DNA of 54,307 nucleotides. Source: Nanobdellota archaeon (GTDB lineage Archaea; Nanobdellota; Nanobdellia; Parvarchaeales; Parvarchaeaceae). A program made the translations under genes and the position numbers. Location: positions 1 to 54,307 of the forward strand of contig JAJZBD010000007.1 in NCBI GenBank assembly GCA_021799085.1, written 5' to 3'. Positions 32,743 through 41,722 of this stretch are shown one piece after another (the first letter of the stretch is position 1; each line of letters starts with the position of its first letter). Below the pieces are notes generated by a model that made no database searches, was not told the origin of the DNA, and saw only the letters and a program-made list of their open reading frames with translations.

Positions 32743-34115
32743 TCTTCCGTCAGTTCTTCGAGGCTTTTATCCTTTGTTTCGGGTGCAAGGAATATTGTAA
32801 GTAACAGCCCTATTAACCCTGCTATCGCAAAGAACAGTAAACCATAACCTAAGCCATATAAAGCCACTATTGTAGGAAATGTCGTTAAACCAAGTATTGC
32901 GCCTATCCTGCTTATTGAAGTTCCCCATCCTTGACCAGTGGCACGTATCGTTGTAGGGAAAAGCTCTTGCCCGTATACGAAATCTGTGCTTCCCATGCCC
33001 CATGACTGAGTAAGCTCGAATAGTATGTACATTGCTGCTATTACCGTTCCAGTTATTCCTACTGCAAATGCATCTTTTGGAGTGTGCATTGCTATTATTG
33101 CCAAAACTAAAAGAGAAACAAACATACCTGCAAAACCAAGTATAGTTACTACCTTTCTTCCCCACCTATCTACTGTAAGTATGCACATTATAGAACCTAC
33201 TATGGCCACTGAGGAAAAGATCGCTGACCCCAAAATAGACAGGCTATGGCTCAATCCAAGCAGTATAAGTATAGTAGGTGTAAATAGCCCTATGCCGTAA
33301 AATGCGACGTCATAGAAGAACCATGCCAAACCAAAGTATATCGTGTTCTTTATGTATTTCTTTTCGAACAAGGTAAAGAATGAAACCTTGTTATGGGTAG
33401 CCTTAAGTGCATCGGACTTGCCTGTTATTGTCTTTTCTGATTGTTTTGCCTTTTCTACCTGGCCGTTGTTTGCCAACCACCTAGCTGATTCTGGCACTTT
33501 TCTTCTTAGGATAAGAACTATTATTGCGGGTATAATGCCAATTGCGAACATTACCCTCCAGGAATTAACGCCCAATGGGAGAAGGAGGTAACCTACTATA
33601 AATGCAAATGCTGCGCCAACCCACCATGCCATACCGTCGCTCGCAAGGAATTTTCCTCTGGATTTCTTGGGCGTTATCTCTGAGATAATTGTAGCGCCTA
33701 TTGCATAATCCGCCCCTATGGCTAAACCCAATATTAACCTAAAGATAAAAAGAGACCAGAAATTAAAGGATAATGTAATTGCTGCAGTAAAAACGATAAA
33801 GATGACCATATCCCATAGGTACATGAACTTCCTGCCCTTAACGTCGGTTATGTAACCGATTGACAACGCACCGAAAAGCATACCTATAGTCGTGGAAGCG
33901 GCCATCAAACCCTTTCCTAAAGGCGTAGTTGCGTAGCTGAAAGCGCTTATGGCAGTTATTATTGTCAAAGCTACTCCTATTATCGATATGTCATATCCGT
34001 CAAGAAAAGTACCTGCAACTGAAAGCAGAGTTATTCTATAATGGTTTGAATTTGTCTTAGCGTTATCCAACGCAGAATAAGAAAGGGTCTTAGTGGCCTT
34101 CTGCTTCTTTTGCAT
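32739..34115 (-). CDS. Major facilitator superfamily transporter
   Basis: A 458-residue transporter with twelve hydrophobic helices. The first helix reads LLSVAGTFLDGYDISIIGVAL; the MFS motif A is GYITDVKGRKFMY between helices 2 and 3, with the equivalent DRWGRKVVTI in the second half. The sequence is closest in feel to sugar/aromatic-acid/phosphate symporters (proton-driven), but the substrate is open. The frame is open to 34238; the ATG at 34115 fits the normal cytoplasmic N-terminus, and the extension would add an implausible hydrophobic stretch. It is co-transcribed with the metallo-hydrolase downstream. Confidence 0.9.
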   Translation of the reverse strand: MQKKQKATKTLSYSALDNAKTNSNHYRITLLSVAGTFLDGYDISIIGVALTIITAISAFSYATTPLGKGLMAASTTIGMLFGALSIGYITDVKGRKFMYLWDMVIFIVFTAAITLSFNFWSLFIFRLILGLAIGADYAIGATIISEITPKKSRGKFLASDGMAWWVGAAFAFIVGYLLLPLGVNSWRVMFAIGIIPAIIVLILRRKVPESARWLANNGQVEKAKQSEKTITGKSDALKATHNKVSFFTLFEKKYIKNTIYFGLAWFFYDVAFYGIGLFTPTILILLGLSHSLSILGSAIFSSVAIVGSIMCILTVDRWGRKVVTILGFAGMFVSLLVLAIIAMHTPKDAFAVGITGTVIAAMYILFELTQSWGMGSTDFVYGQELFPTTIRATGQGWGTSISRIGAILGLTTFPTIVALYGLGYGLLFFAIAGLIGLLLTIFLAPETKDKSLEELTEE

Positions 34116-34247
34116 GAGTTTTAGTTTGTTTTTATGATATTTAAAGCTATTTCTTCCAAAGTTTGAACGGAAAATAAGATTACTAATTTTTTTACATTGT
34201 ATAAGCAGGATAAAAAGACATAAAAACAACTGCGGCAATATAATTAA

Positions 34248-34613
34248 ATGGAGCAGACAGATTTGACAAGAAACGTCGTGGAGCTTAGGGAGTCTTTGAA
34301 GATATTCGACCAGAGGATATCACAGCTTAAGGATACAATTAAAATGGTTGATCAGAACAACTTGGAGAAATACAAAGAGATAAAGATTGCATTGCAGGAG
34401 ATAAACAATGAATTATCAAGCAGCAAGACCAAAATTTTTGAGCTTGACGATGCATTAAACAGGTTGGAAAGGCAGTCAGAAACGTATGCTAAGGCACAGG
34501 ACATAAAAGTCATAGAAAAATATCTTAGTTTTATAGACCCTTCAAGGTTTTTAAATAAAGACGACGTTATTAAAATTGTAAACGACTACATGAACAGTAA
34601 GAAATGGAGTTAA
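34248..34613 (+). CDS. Coiled-coil protein, unknown
   Basis: A 121-residue, almost wholly helical protein with heptad spacing (LRESLKIFDQRISQLKDTIKMV, LQEINNELSSSKTKIFELDDAL). No catalytic motif or membrane helix is seen. It is the first gene of a rightward run; the next gene begins right after its stop. A structural or scaffold role is inferred from composition only. Confidence 0.6.
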   Translation: MEQTDLTRNVVELRESLKIFDQRISQLKDTIKMVDQNNLEKYKEIKIALQEINNELSSSKTKIFELDDALNRLERQSETYAKAQDIKVIEKYLSFIDPSRFLNKDDVIKIVNDYMNSKKWS

Positions 34614-34615
34614 AT

Positions 34616-35263
34616 ATGAATTTAATGAATGCATTCAAGAAAAAGGATGAGAATGATGTACCTGATGTAAGTTCTATGATTAACAACGGCATGAGCCAGC
34701 AGGACATAATAGACAGCTTAAGGCAACAGGGATACGACAGCACTACAATTAAAAACGCACTCGTAAACGCGCTTAAAAACAATACGGGAAAGCAGACTGC
34801 GCAACAGCCGATGCAATCAATGCAGGAAGAGCCTGTTCAAAGAATCCAGAATATTCAGCAACCTGTCATTCAGGAAAGCAGGCAGTCTTACGAAAGCAGC
34901 AACACAATAAGCAATCAAAACCTTGAAAGCATTCAGCAGATACTTGAACAGATAATAAACGAAAAATGGAAAAGCTCCGCTTCGGATCTCAATTCCCTTA
35001 GATCCAGTGTGAACATAAACAGCAATTCTATAGAGAATATAAAGGACAACTTGGAAAAATTGAATCAAAGGATAGACAGCATACAGAACACGATGGTCGG
35101 TAAAACCGAAGAGTACAATAAGACAATCTCAGATGTTAACGTTGAATTGCAAGCCTTTGAAAAAGTGATAGACAGACTGATACCTTCAATAAGCGACAGC
35201 ATAAAGGAGCTTAGAGATTTGATTGATGACCTAAAAAACAAGGGTAGTCCGACCAGCGTATAA
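34616..35263 (+). CDS. Coiled-coil protein with N-terminal helical module, unknown
   Basis: A 215-residue protein from ATG 34616. An ATG at 34604 is also in frame, but GGAG at 34606-34609 is a well-spaced Shine-Dalgarno for 34616. The N-terminal 60 residues hold a small helical module (SSMINNGMSQQDIIDSLRQQGYDSTTIKNALVNAL) with the look of a UBA-like three-helix bundle, followed by a Gln-rich linker and a coiled coil (about 110-210). The companion protein is also a coiled coil, so they may form a heteromer. No family is recognised. Confidence 0.6.
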   Translation: MNLMNAFKKKDENDVPDVSSMINNGMSQQDIIDSLRQQGYDSTTIKNALVNALKNNTGKQTAQQPMQSMQEEPVQRIQNIQQPVIQESRQSYESSNTISNQNLESIQQILEQIINEKWKSSASDLNSLRSSVNINSNSIENIKDNLEKLNQRIDSIQNTMVGKTEEYNKTISDVNVELQAFEKVIDRLIPSISDSIKELRDLIDDLKNKGSPTSV

Positions 35264-35315
35264 CGCTTTTTGGCTCAATTTAACGTTTAAATACTACTTA
35301 TATTCTCTGAAAATT

Positions 35316-36101
35316 ATGGAATATTCGAAAGACTTGAAAAATTTTAAGGACCTTGATTACCTTCTGGAAAAAGATTACATAAACGGAAATTATGATTTAA
35401 GCAAGGCAATCCTGGAAAAAAGCGCCAGTTTGTTAATTGAACACTCCATAACAATACAGAATAGGCCGTTCAGAGACGTATATTTAGTATACAATGAAAA
35501 GCTGGAAAAGGATGTTAAAGGCATTAATGAGTTCATTGACAAACTGAAAAGTAGTTCCTTGGACTACTTAGACTTATTGATCGGAAGAGATCTTTATAGG
35601 TTAGATTCGGAAAATTATGATCTGTCCGTGATCTCCAAAGAGTTAGCAGGTGACAGCTTAAGCTACTTTTGGAAGTACAGAGAATTGAAGGATAACGAGA
35701 TAGATTTTATTGAAAACAGAAATGAGAAGGAAGAATTGAAAAAAGAACGGTTAAATCAAGCGTTAGAATTAAGCAAGATGGCCGATTCTCATTACCTTGC
35801 TTATCAAATAAAGAAAAGATCTGAGGCTTTTTTCGATGGAGAGTCCAATAAGGTTTTGTTTTATTTGATTAGAAACAACTCCGATGGCATAAATTTCCTT
35901 GACATGAGCCAAGAAGAACTGTCAACTGTCTACATGAAATTTAAGGGCAGGCCGCTTTTCATAATTAATAAAAATGATATATACTCAATTGAATACCAAA
36001 ACAATGTTGCCAACCTATTCAAGCACAGTGTTAATAATGACAAAGACAGTTTAATAATTGGGATAATAAACAGCAAATACAATGAAGGTATGTATGAATA
36101 A
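35316..36101 (+). CDS. Hypothetical protein
   Basis: Unrecognised soluble, charged protein of 261 residues, helical in its first two thirds, ending in an alpha/beta part (KVLFYLIRNNSDGINFLDM, KGRPLFIINKNDIYSIEY). That last part resembles ALKRPLILIYNGGVFSLK in the next gene, hinting that the two are distant paralogues sharing a C-terminal or central domain. A TATA-like element (about 35286-35293) lies 28 bases upstream, so it starts a leaderless transcript. It overlaps the next gene. Confidence 0.6.
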   Translation: MEYSKDLKNFKDLDYLLEKDYINGNYDLSKAILEKSASLLIEHSITIQNRPFRDVYLVYNEKLEKDVKGINEFIDKLKSSSLDYLDLLIGRDLYRLDSENYDLSVISKELAGDSLSYFWKYRELKDNEIDFIENRNEKEELKKERLNQALELSKMADSHYLAYQIKKRSEAFFDGESNKVLFYLIRNNSDGINFLDMSQEELSTVYMKFKGRPLFIINKNDIYSIEYQNNVANLFKHSVNNDKDSLIIGIINSKYNEGMYE

Positions 36102-36915
36102 GAAAAATTTAGAGAAGATAGTAAATGAAGACGAAGAAAGTCTATATGATAGTAAAATCTCTGAGGTTTTTGGACTTTCCGCAGAGATAAAGAGCAAATC
36201 AAGATTGATAAAGCAAGAGTTTGGGATAAATGATTATTATGTGTGCATGGCAGATAAAAACATAATTAAAAGTGTAAGATCATTAGAAAACTTTTCACTC
36301 GAGGCACTTTACTTTGCTCTTAAAAGACCTTTAATCTTAATTTACAATGGAGGTGTCTTCTCCCTTAAAGAAAAATTCGATGGATTGGAAGTAAGTTACC
36401 CTTTTAATCGGATTAAGGCAGGAAAAAACGAATTAAGAAAATTGGAAGAATTGTACAAAAAAGGCGAAACTCCCAATACAAATGACGATAAAAAATTCTT
36501 TGATATGTACAGAATTTCATCCGAAATAAAAGAAAAAAGTTTTAATGTCTACTTTGAAGATGAAGGTTTCTCCTTTTATATTACAGATACGCCTTCCCTC
36601 GGTAAAAACGCAGAAAAAATATTGGGCTACATATCTAATCTTAATAACGCGGACCTTGAGAGGTTCTACAACATAATCAGCCTTTTCTCAATAATAGACC
36701 CGGGAAAAAAGAGAATATACACAATACTTAGCTATAAAGAAGGCGATACTGAGAAGATTAAATTCAGCGGGACTACTAACAGTGAAGAGGAGTATTTAGG
36801 ACTAAATAAAATACTTGAAATCGCAAAAAACAAGGGAGAAAAATTCTTGGCTATGAGCAGTAATAACGAGGAGTATTCGCCGAAAGATGACGCTCCCTCC
36901 GACATGTATCAATGA
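36094..36915 (+). CDS. Hypothetical protein
   Basis: A 273-residue soluble protein of unknown function from ATG 36094 (an earlier in-frame ATG is at 36082); it overlaps the preceding gene by 8 bases and is surely co-expressed with it. Alpha/beta composition, many Lys/Glu, no signal or membrane segment. The stretch ALKRPLILIYNGGVFSLK resembles a segment of the preceding protein. It ends directly at the stop of the convergent aspS. Confidence 0.6.
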   Translation: MNKKNLEKIVNEDEESLYDSKISEVFGLSAEIKSKSRLIKQEFGINDYYVCMADKNIIKSVRSLENFSLEALYFALKRPLILIYNGGVFSLKEKFDGLEVSYPFNRIKAGKNELRKLEELYKKGETPNTNDDKKFFDMYRISSEIKEKSFNVYFEDEGFSFYITDTPSLGKNAEKILGYISNLNNADLERFYNIISLFSIIDPGKKRIYTILSYKEGDTEKIKFSGTTNSEEEYLGLNKILEIAKNKGEKFLAMSSNNEEYSPKDDAPSDMYQ

Positions 36916-38205
36916 TCAAGGTATTAACCTATCCGGTGTTCTTGGCAGAAGCGTTGCCTCAGCGACATTCTCTAGATTAAGCATCTGCTTTACTATTCTT
37001 TCTAAACCAGTGCCGGAACCGCCATGCGGCGGCACGCCATACCTGAAGAAATCCGTATAGAATTTGAATTTCTCAGGATCTAGATTCTTTTCCTTTAATT
37101 GTTTTATAAGAACATCATACCTATGTTCTCTCTGCGCTAATGTGGTTATCTCCAAACCTTTGTATATTAAGTCTGCCCGGTTTGTAACCTCTTCCTCACC
37201 ACTTTTTTTCATGTGGTAGAACTGAGCGATTGACCATGGGAATTCAGTCAAAAAGAAAAAGTCACTGCCGTATTTCTCTTTTACGTACTGACCCATTATC
37301 CTTTCTCCTTCCGGATCAATATCTCCGTCATCTTTCAACTTATTTCCGTATTTCTTTAGTATCTCGCCAGCTTCCTTTATTGTTATCCTTGGAAAAGGCG
37401 TTTTCGGTTCTTCTAGGTTTATGCCATAAAGCTCTAAATCTTTCTTGTTTCTTTCCTTTACCTCCTTGAATATCCTGAGCATAAGATTTTCCATTACAGC
37501 CATTACATCCTCGTATGAATTTATGAAGCTCATCTCTAAATCCACGCTTGTGTATTCAGTCAAATGCCTTGTTGTATGGTGAGGCTCAGCTCTGAAAACA
37601 GGCCCCATCTCAAAGACTTTTTCAAAGCCTGCTGCCATCATCATCTGCTTGTAAAACTGAGGCGACTGCGCTAGGAAAGCCGTCTTGTCAAAGTAAAGAA
37701 CCTGAAAAACATTTGCCCCTCCCTCCGTTGCCTGTGATATTATCTTTGATGAATGTATCTGGTAAAAGCCATTGTCCTCGAAGAACTTTGTTATTGCATT
37801 GCTTACTGTGCTTTGTATCTTGAAGATAGCTGCATTTTTAGGTTTCCTTAAACTGAGGAACCTGAAGTCTAATTCCTTATCCAACGATGATTGTACTTTC
37901 TCGCTTAGGTTCAATGGAACCGGCTGCTCAGCTATTGTCAGTATTTCAAGCTTTTTCGGTATTATCTCATAGCCGTTAACTGCCTTTTCATTTTCTTTCT
38001 TTTCACCCACTACTTTTATTACTGATTCGGCTTTTATGTCCGCAAGTCTTTCAAATAATTCCGGATTTGAATTTTTTGAAACGGTTACCTGGTATTTTCC
38101 GTTTATGTCCCTTAAGGTTATAAATGCTAAACCTCCGAGGTTTCTTACGTTCTCTGCCCACCCATTTATTTCCACGTTTCCTTCTTCATTGACTATCATA
38201 AACAT
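36916..38205 (-). CDS. aspS: Aspartyl-tRNA synthetase, archaeal type
   Basis: Class IIb synthetase of 429 residues, the archaeal/eukaryal form without the bacterial GAD insert. The OB-fold anticodon domain (VEINGWAENVRNLGGLAFITLRD) is followed by the catalytic core: QATEGGANVFQVLYF, FLAQSPQFYKQM (QSPQ is AspRS-like rather than AsnRS-like), motif 2 PVFRAEPHHTTRHLTEY, and motif 3 GSGTGLERIVKQML with the RLIP ending. The OB-fold position that is Trp in discriminating and His in non-discriminating archaeal enzymes is Glu here, so anticodon specificity is unclear. A second, bacterial-type AspRS lies at 44148-45920. An AsnRS-like specificity is a less likely alternative. Confidence 0.9.
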   Translation of the reverse strand: MFMIVNEEGNVEINGWAENVRNLGGLAFITLRDINGKYQVTVSKNSNPELFERLADIKAESVIKVVGEKKENEKAVNGYEIIPKKLEILTIAEQPVPLNLSEKVQSSLDKELDFRFLSLRKPKNAAIFKIQSTVSNAITKFFEDNGFYQIHSSKIISQATEGGANVFQVLYFDKTAFLAQSPQFYKQMMMAAGFEKVFEMGPVFRAEPHHTTRHLTEYTSVDLEMSFINSYEDVMAVMENLMLRIFKEVKERNKKDLELYGINLEEPKTPFPRITIKEAGEILKKYGNKLKDDGDIDPEGERIMGQYVKEKYGSDFFFLTEFPWSIAQFYHMKKSGEEEVTNRADLIYKGLEITTLAQREHRYDVLIKQLKEKNLDPEKFKFYTDFFRYGVPPHGGSGTGLERIVKQMLNLENVAEATLLPRTPDRLIP

Positions 38206-38385
38206 CCTTCTATTTTTGAATTAATAAATGTATTTCTATTCTTTAAGAAAGTATGAAAAGCAGATTTTACTGCTTTTATTTTTCAACGACTATATTGCAA
38301 AGCATTTTGACTCTTAAAGCTTTTTTATTGCTTTCTTTTAAGCATTAATAACAAAAGTTAAATCTTTAACGCATTTAAAATAGAA
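38206..38385. promoter_or_regulatory. Divergent promoter region with AAAGC/GCTTT inverted repeats
   Basis: The space between divergent aspS and the AlaX-like gene holds a perfect 8-bp stem-loop AAAAGCAG-N6-CTGCTTTT (38256-38277) followed by T-rich DNA, and then several more AAAGC and GCTTT motifs (about 38298-38345) including the palindrome AAAGCTTT. A TATA-like AGTTAAATC lies about 27 bases before the ATG at 38386. The repeated half-sites suggest a regulator-binding region or a structured leader; neither is proven. Confidence 0.4.
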
Positions 38386-39273
38386 ATGGAAGAAAGCATT
38401 GAAGGAGCCAGGTTACACACTGCAGAGCATATGTTCGCAAGGGCCCTGCAGGAACAGGGCTTGAACATACACGTAAGAAAGGCTGATACTTACAGAGAAG
38501 ACAATATTGGGAAGGCATACGTAAGGGAAATAATCTCTTTTGATAGGATAATCCAAGCTGAGAAGGCTGTCAATCAAAAGATAGGCGAAAATCTTGCTGT
38601 AACAGAGGAAAACTTCGAAAACTTAGAGGATGCAATGAAGAAGAACCCAAAATTAAGATTCAACGAAGACAGGCTTGACAAGGAAAAACAAGTAAGGGTG
38701 GTAACAATAGGCCAGTATGATTTTTCAGCGTGCAAACACCGGCATGTAAAACAAACCAGCGAGATAATGATGTTTGCTGTGAAGCGGATTTCTTATCTGG
38801 GCGGTGAAACGGAGATAGAATTTATTGCAGGAAACGACGCTTTGCTTTTTCTTTTGCAGATAAAGAATGAGGTTCTTGAGTCTGCAATGGACAGACACTT
38901 TGTGCCGGAGAAGCTTTCAGAATACGTAAAAAATGAAAATGAAAGGATGATTGAGATGGAAAGAGAAGAGAAGGAAATTCTGCACAGATTGCTGGAAGGC
39001 GATTCTAACCTAATGGTTTTGAAGGGCGTAAAAATCTCTAAATTTTACGGAGAGCTTAATTATTTCATAAAAACGCATACGGAAAGATTTGTAGCTATAA
39101 CCAATGAGCAGCAGATAATAATTATCAAGGGAAAGGACTGCAAAATTGATCTTTTAAAGATTGGAGAAAAATTAAAGACATTGGGTTTCAGTGGCAGTAT
39201 TAATGAAAGTTCAATAAACGGAAAAGTGAATGAAAAGATAATAGAAGAGATAGATAAGCTGTGGAAAGCCTGA
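38386..39273 (+). CDS. AlaX-like tRNA editing domain protein
   Basis: A 295-residue protein with the zinc site of the AlaRS editing domain: HTAEH (His11, His15) at the N-terminus and CKHRH (Cys116, His120) in FSACKHRHVKQTSEIMMF, the equivalent of CxxxH with the HVxxTxEI pattern. Free-standing AlaX proteins hydrolyse Ser- or Gly-tRNA(Ala). The remaining C-terminal 150 residues are charged and alpha/beta and could correspond to the DHHA1-like part of AlaRS. It shares a 13-base overlap with the downstream uracil-DNA glycosylase. Confidence 0.82.
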   Translation: MEESIEGARLHTAEHMFARALQEQGLNIHVRKADTYREDNIGKAYVREIISFDRIIQAEKAVNQKIGENLAVTEENFENLEDAMKKNPKLRFNEDRLDKEKQVRVVTIGQYDFSACKHRHVKQTSEIMMFAVKRISYLGGETEIEFIAGNDALLFLLQIKNEVLESAMDRHFVPEKLSEYVKNENERMIEMEREEKEILHRLLEGDSNLMVLKGVKISKFYGELNYFIKTHTERFVAITNEQQIIIIKGKDCKIDLLKIGEKLKTLGFSGSINESSINGKVNEKIIEEIDKLWKA

Positions 39274-39830
39274 CTGCCATTTCAAAGGAGATAGAGAAAT
39301 GCACACTGTGCGATCTATGCCTGAAAAGGAATAAAACTGTGCCGGGAGAAGGAAATGAAAGTACTGGGATAGTAATAATCGGGGAAGCTCCCGGCAAAAA
39401 TGAGGATCTCCAAGGTAAACCGTTTATAGGCATGTCTGGAAGATTCCTTTCCAAGTCTTTAGAGAGCATTGGTGTTGATAGATCAGCAGTCTTTATAACA
39501 AATGCTGTAAAATGTAGACCGCCAAACAATCGGAAACCGACTAATGAAGAGATAGCTACGTGCAGGCCTTATTTGGTGAGACAGCTTTCTGTTATTCAGC
39601 CAAAACTTATCCTTGCGCTAGGAACCTCTGCGGCCTCTTCTTTGGGCATTAAATTCAAGCATTTAAGCGAGATAAAAAGCAGGTTTATTGACATTACTCT
39701 TGGGAACAGACAGTTTACATGCCTTGTTACCTTCCATCCTTCTTTTCCTATGCGCTTTCCATCAGCAAGAAAGTCGTTTTTAGCGGATCTTTCGATGGCG
39801 TTTAATTCATACAAAAATTTACCTACATAA
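39261..39830 (+). CDS. Uracil-DNA glycosylase, family 4
   Basis: Removes uracil from DNA in base-excision repair. GTG start; 189 residues. The Fe-S cluster cysteines are visible in KCTLCDLCLKR, VKCRPP and ATCRPY; catalytic motif 1 is GEAPGKNED, with KPFIGMSGRF next to it, and motif 2 is TFHPSFPMRFPS in place of the more common HPS/A-x-LLR. Thermophilic archaeal and bacterial UDGs of this class act alone. The gene overlaps the AlaX-like gene by 13 bases, so both are on one transcript. Confidence 0.92.
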   Translation: MESLTAISKEIEKCTLCDLCLKRNKTVPGEGNESTGIVIIGEAPGKNEDLQGKPFIGMSGRFLSKSLESIGVDRSAVFITNAVKCRPPNNRKPTNEEIATCRPYLVRQLSVIQPKLILALGTSAASSLGIKFKHLSEIKSRFIDITLGNRQFTCLVTFHPSFPMRFPSARKSFLADLSMAFNSYKNLPT

Positions 39831-39843
39831 TAATAGTAAAGTA

Positions 39844-39851
39844 TTTATATA
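39844..39851 (+). promoter_or_regulatory. TATA box of the 39874 operon
   Basis: TTTATATA, centred about 26 bases before the ATG at 39874, is an ideal archaeal TATA element and implies a leaderless first gene for the operon of unknown proteins. Confidence 0.6.
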
Positions 39852-39873
39852 GCTTAACCTCATAGTATACGGT

Positions 39874-40860
39874 ATGAAAGCAGCTAAAAATCCGAATGAA
39901 AACGATAAGAAAGGACATGCGCAACAGCCTACGGGGCAAGCACAGACTGCTAATACAAAACAGACCTTAGAGGACATAATACTTGAAAATGGAGATCACT
40001 ACAACGCATTAAATGCATTTGTAACAAACATAAAGAAGTTTGAAAGTAACAAATATGATAATTTCTCAGAATTCGGCAGAAATTTTGCTTCAAGCTTTGA
40101 GAATTACCTGCAACAGACCCCCTTGAATCAGGATTCGAAGACCCTCAAGGTTTACTTAAGTGCTTTAAATTCGTTTTTGGCCGATAGTTCCGCAGATACA
40201 AACAAGAAAAAACAGTACATACAGAGGGTAATAAACCAGGCAATGCCTCAGCTAACGGCAGAGTACAATAAAATAAAGAGCGGCTTATCTACGGATCATT
40301 ATCACAATATGGTCCAAGGCTCATTAAATGACCCTATGATAATGTTCAGTCCATTCGCAAACAACTTAAAACAGGAATTAAGCAAAAATGATGCTTATGG
40401 TAGAAACATAAAGATGAGCCAGCTAGCAAAGGACATAGAAAATGACTATAAAAAGGATAACTTTTCAAAGCTTGGAGAATACTTCGAAAAGATACCTTAT
40501 AACAGGGAAGCCTTCAAGAAGTTAAACCTTAAGGATGAAGAAATAAACAAGATGATGGACGATGAAAATAAAATATTCAGGGATTTAATCTCAGATTTAA
40601 AAGATGAGGATAAAAAAAGGCTTATGAATTCCATGATGGATATACTGTCGGATGAAAGCAATAAACAGTTTTCGAACTTAGATAAATCATACTCTGTTAA
40701 CTCTTTCAACAATGCAAATCCTGATACCACAACAGGTTTGTATCTTGCTTTGAACGCAGCTAGGGGTTCTGCCGAAAACAGTAAAATCAGTCCGAGTAAT
40801 ATGGCTAAGATGTTGGGTATTAACCCATATGGAATTGGGCCGGGTATGGGCTTAGGTTAA
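39874..40860 (+). CDS. Hypothetical helical protein, first gene of unknown operon
   Basis: Unrecognised protein of 328 residues. The first 35 are Gln/Thr/Lys-rich and low in complexity (AQQPTGQAQTANTKQT), then long helical stretches dominate with many Lys, Asn and Asp, and the end is Gly/Pro-rich (MLGINPYGIGPGMGLG), which may be a flexible tail. No membrane helix is seen. It is transcribed from its own TATA box and is followed after 13 bases by a gene with a strong Shine-Dalgarno. Confidence 0.65.
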   Translation: MKAAKNPNENDKKGHAQQPTGQAQTANTKQTLEDIILENGDHYNALNAFVTNIKKFESNKYDNFSEFGRNFASSFENYLQQTPLNQDSKTLKVYLSALNSFLADSSADTNKKKQYIQRVINQAMPQLTAEYNKIKSGLSTDHYHNMVQGSLNDPMIMFSPFANNLKQELSKNDAYGRNIKMSQLAKDIENDYKKDNFSKLGEYFEKIPYNREAFKKLNLKDEEINKMMDDENKIFRDLISDLKDEDKKRLMNSMMDILSDESNKQFSNLDKSYSVNSFNNANPDTTTGLYLALNAARGSAENSKISPSNMAKMLGINPYGIGPGMGLG

Positions 40861-40862
40861 TA

Positions 40863-40869
40863 GGAGGTG
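40863..40869 (+). promoter_or_regulatory. Strong Shine-Dalgarno of the 40874 gene
   Basis: GGAGGTG ends 4 bases before ATG 40874 and matches the anti-Shine-Dalgarno of 16S rRNA almost fully. It marks internal operon translation, in contrast to the leaderless first gene. Confidence 0.7.
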
Positions 40870-40873
40870 TTAT

Positions 40874-41722
40874 ATGAAAGTTGTAGGATTTGTTTCGGGA
40901 GTTGGTTACAGAGCAATAAATACTAATGGCTCTGATGCAATAGGGAGGAGTTTTGACTACACAGAGTGGAATGACAATAGAAAATATAACCTGCAGAACT
41001 TTACTGGCTCCTTACAAAAAGAGATGGGTACTGGGAACATAGCAGATTTAATGGCTTACAATGAAATTGCAAAGGTGCAGGTTGCCGCGGAAATGCCTGG
41101 TGCAAAGGTTGTAGGTTTAGAAGACAAGCTTTCAGAGATAAGGAGATTAAATCAATTAGAGGAAGGCGCGTTGGAACCAAAAAAGAATCTCGGTCCTTTC
41201 AAGCTTTTAAGATATGATATTGTAAATGCCGGTGCATTGAAAACCTATGACAGCAGCGGCAATCCAAAAATACAAAAGATGTTTAGGCTCAAGATAGAAT
41301 ATGGTTACAGAATAATAGACAAGAAGAAAGCCTATCACCAGAACATGCATGATTTAGCGCTTAAGTTGCTGCAAAACTCGGAAAGAAAAAGGATTCATTT
41401 TGGTAATTTGGAGAGAAGGTGGTTCAATGACAGCATTTATGCTGATGACCTGCAAGCAGAATTCCTTTCTCCTTACAGATGGGGGGGCAGCTACGATTAT
41501 AGAGACATTGACTTAAGAGACAACAGTGTAAAGTACAGACATGGAATAGCTTACAGAACAATGCAGGCTATGTTCGGCGGAGTACTTAAAGGACTTGTAG
41601 TAGGCCCAAGAATAAGCTTTGTTTCTACAAAACCCATGACTGAAGAGAGGGTGAGGGATTTAATGGCTATACTAAACTCTGAAGGAGCATACACAACTGC
41701 AAAGGAGGAAGAAAACAATTGA
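40874..41722 (+). CDS. Hypothetical protein, second gene of unknown operon
   Basis: Unrecognised soluble protein of 282 residues. It begins with a hydrophobic strand (MKVVGFVSGVGYRAI), has a basic, Tyr/Arg-rich centre (FRLKIEYGYRIIDKKKAYH) and an unusual Trp/Tyr/Asp-rich stretch (SPYRWGGSYDYRDIDLRD) near residue 200, then a beta-rich end. No catalytic motif is obvious. It is translated from a near-perfect Shine-Dalgarno, which suggests high expression. Confidence 0.65.
   Translation: MKVVGFVSGVGYRAINTNGSDAIGRSFDYTEWNDNRKYNLQNFTGSLQKEMGTGNIADLMAYNEIAKVQVAAEMPGAKVVGLEDKLSEIRRLNQLEEGALEPKKNLGPFKLLRYDIVNAGALKTYDSSGNPKIQKMFRLKIEYGYRIIDKKKAYHQNMHDLALKLLQNSERKRIHFGNLERRWFNDSIYADDLQAEFLSPYRWGGSYDYRDIDLRDNSVKYRHGIAYRTMQAMFGGVLKGLVVGPRISFVSTKPMTEERVRDLMAILNSEGAYTTAKEEENN
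41704..41708 (+). promoter_or_regulatory. Shine-Dalgarno deciding the 41719 start
   Basis: GGAGG lies 10 bases before the TTG at 41719 and 16 before the ATG at 41725. Spacing favours the TTG, which also overlaps the previous stop as TTGA. Confidence 0.5.

Noticed and set aside
34116..34238. 41-residue N-terminal extension of the MFS transporter
   Set aside because: It would place a Cys-containing hydrophobic segment before the normal cytoplasmic N-terminus of a twelve-helix protein; ATG 34115 gives the usual length.
36916..38205. Archaeal-type AspRS as an AsnRS
   Set aside because: QSPQ in the amino-acid pocket, the TTRHL motif 2 and the RLIP ending fit AspRS better; AsnRS usually has SxQLYLE. 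It is noted as an alternative only.
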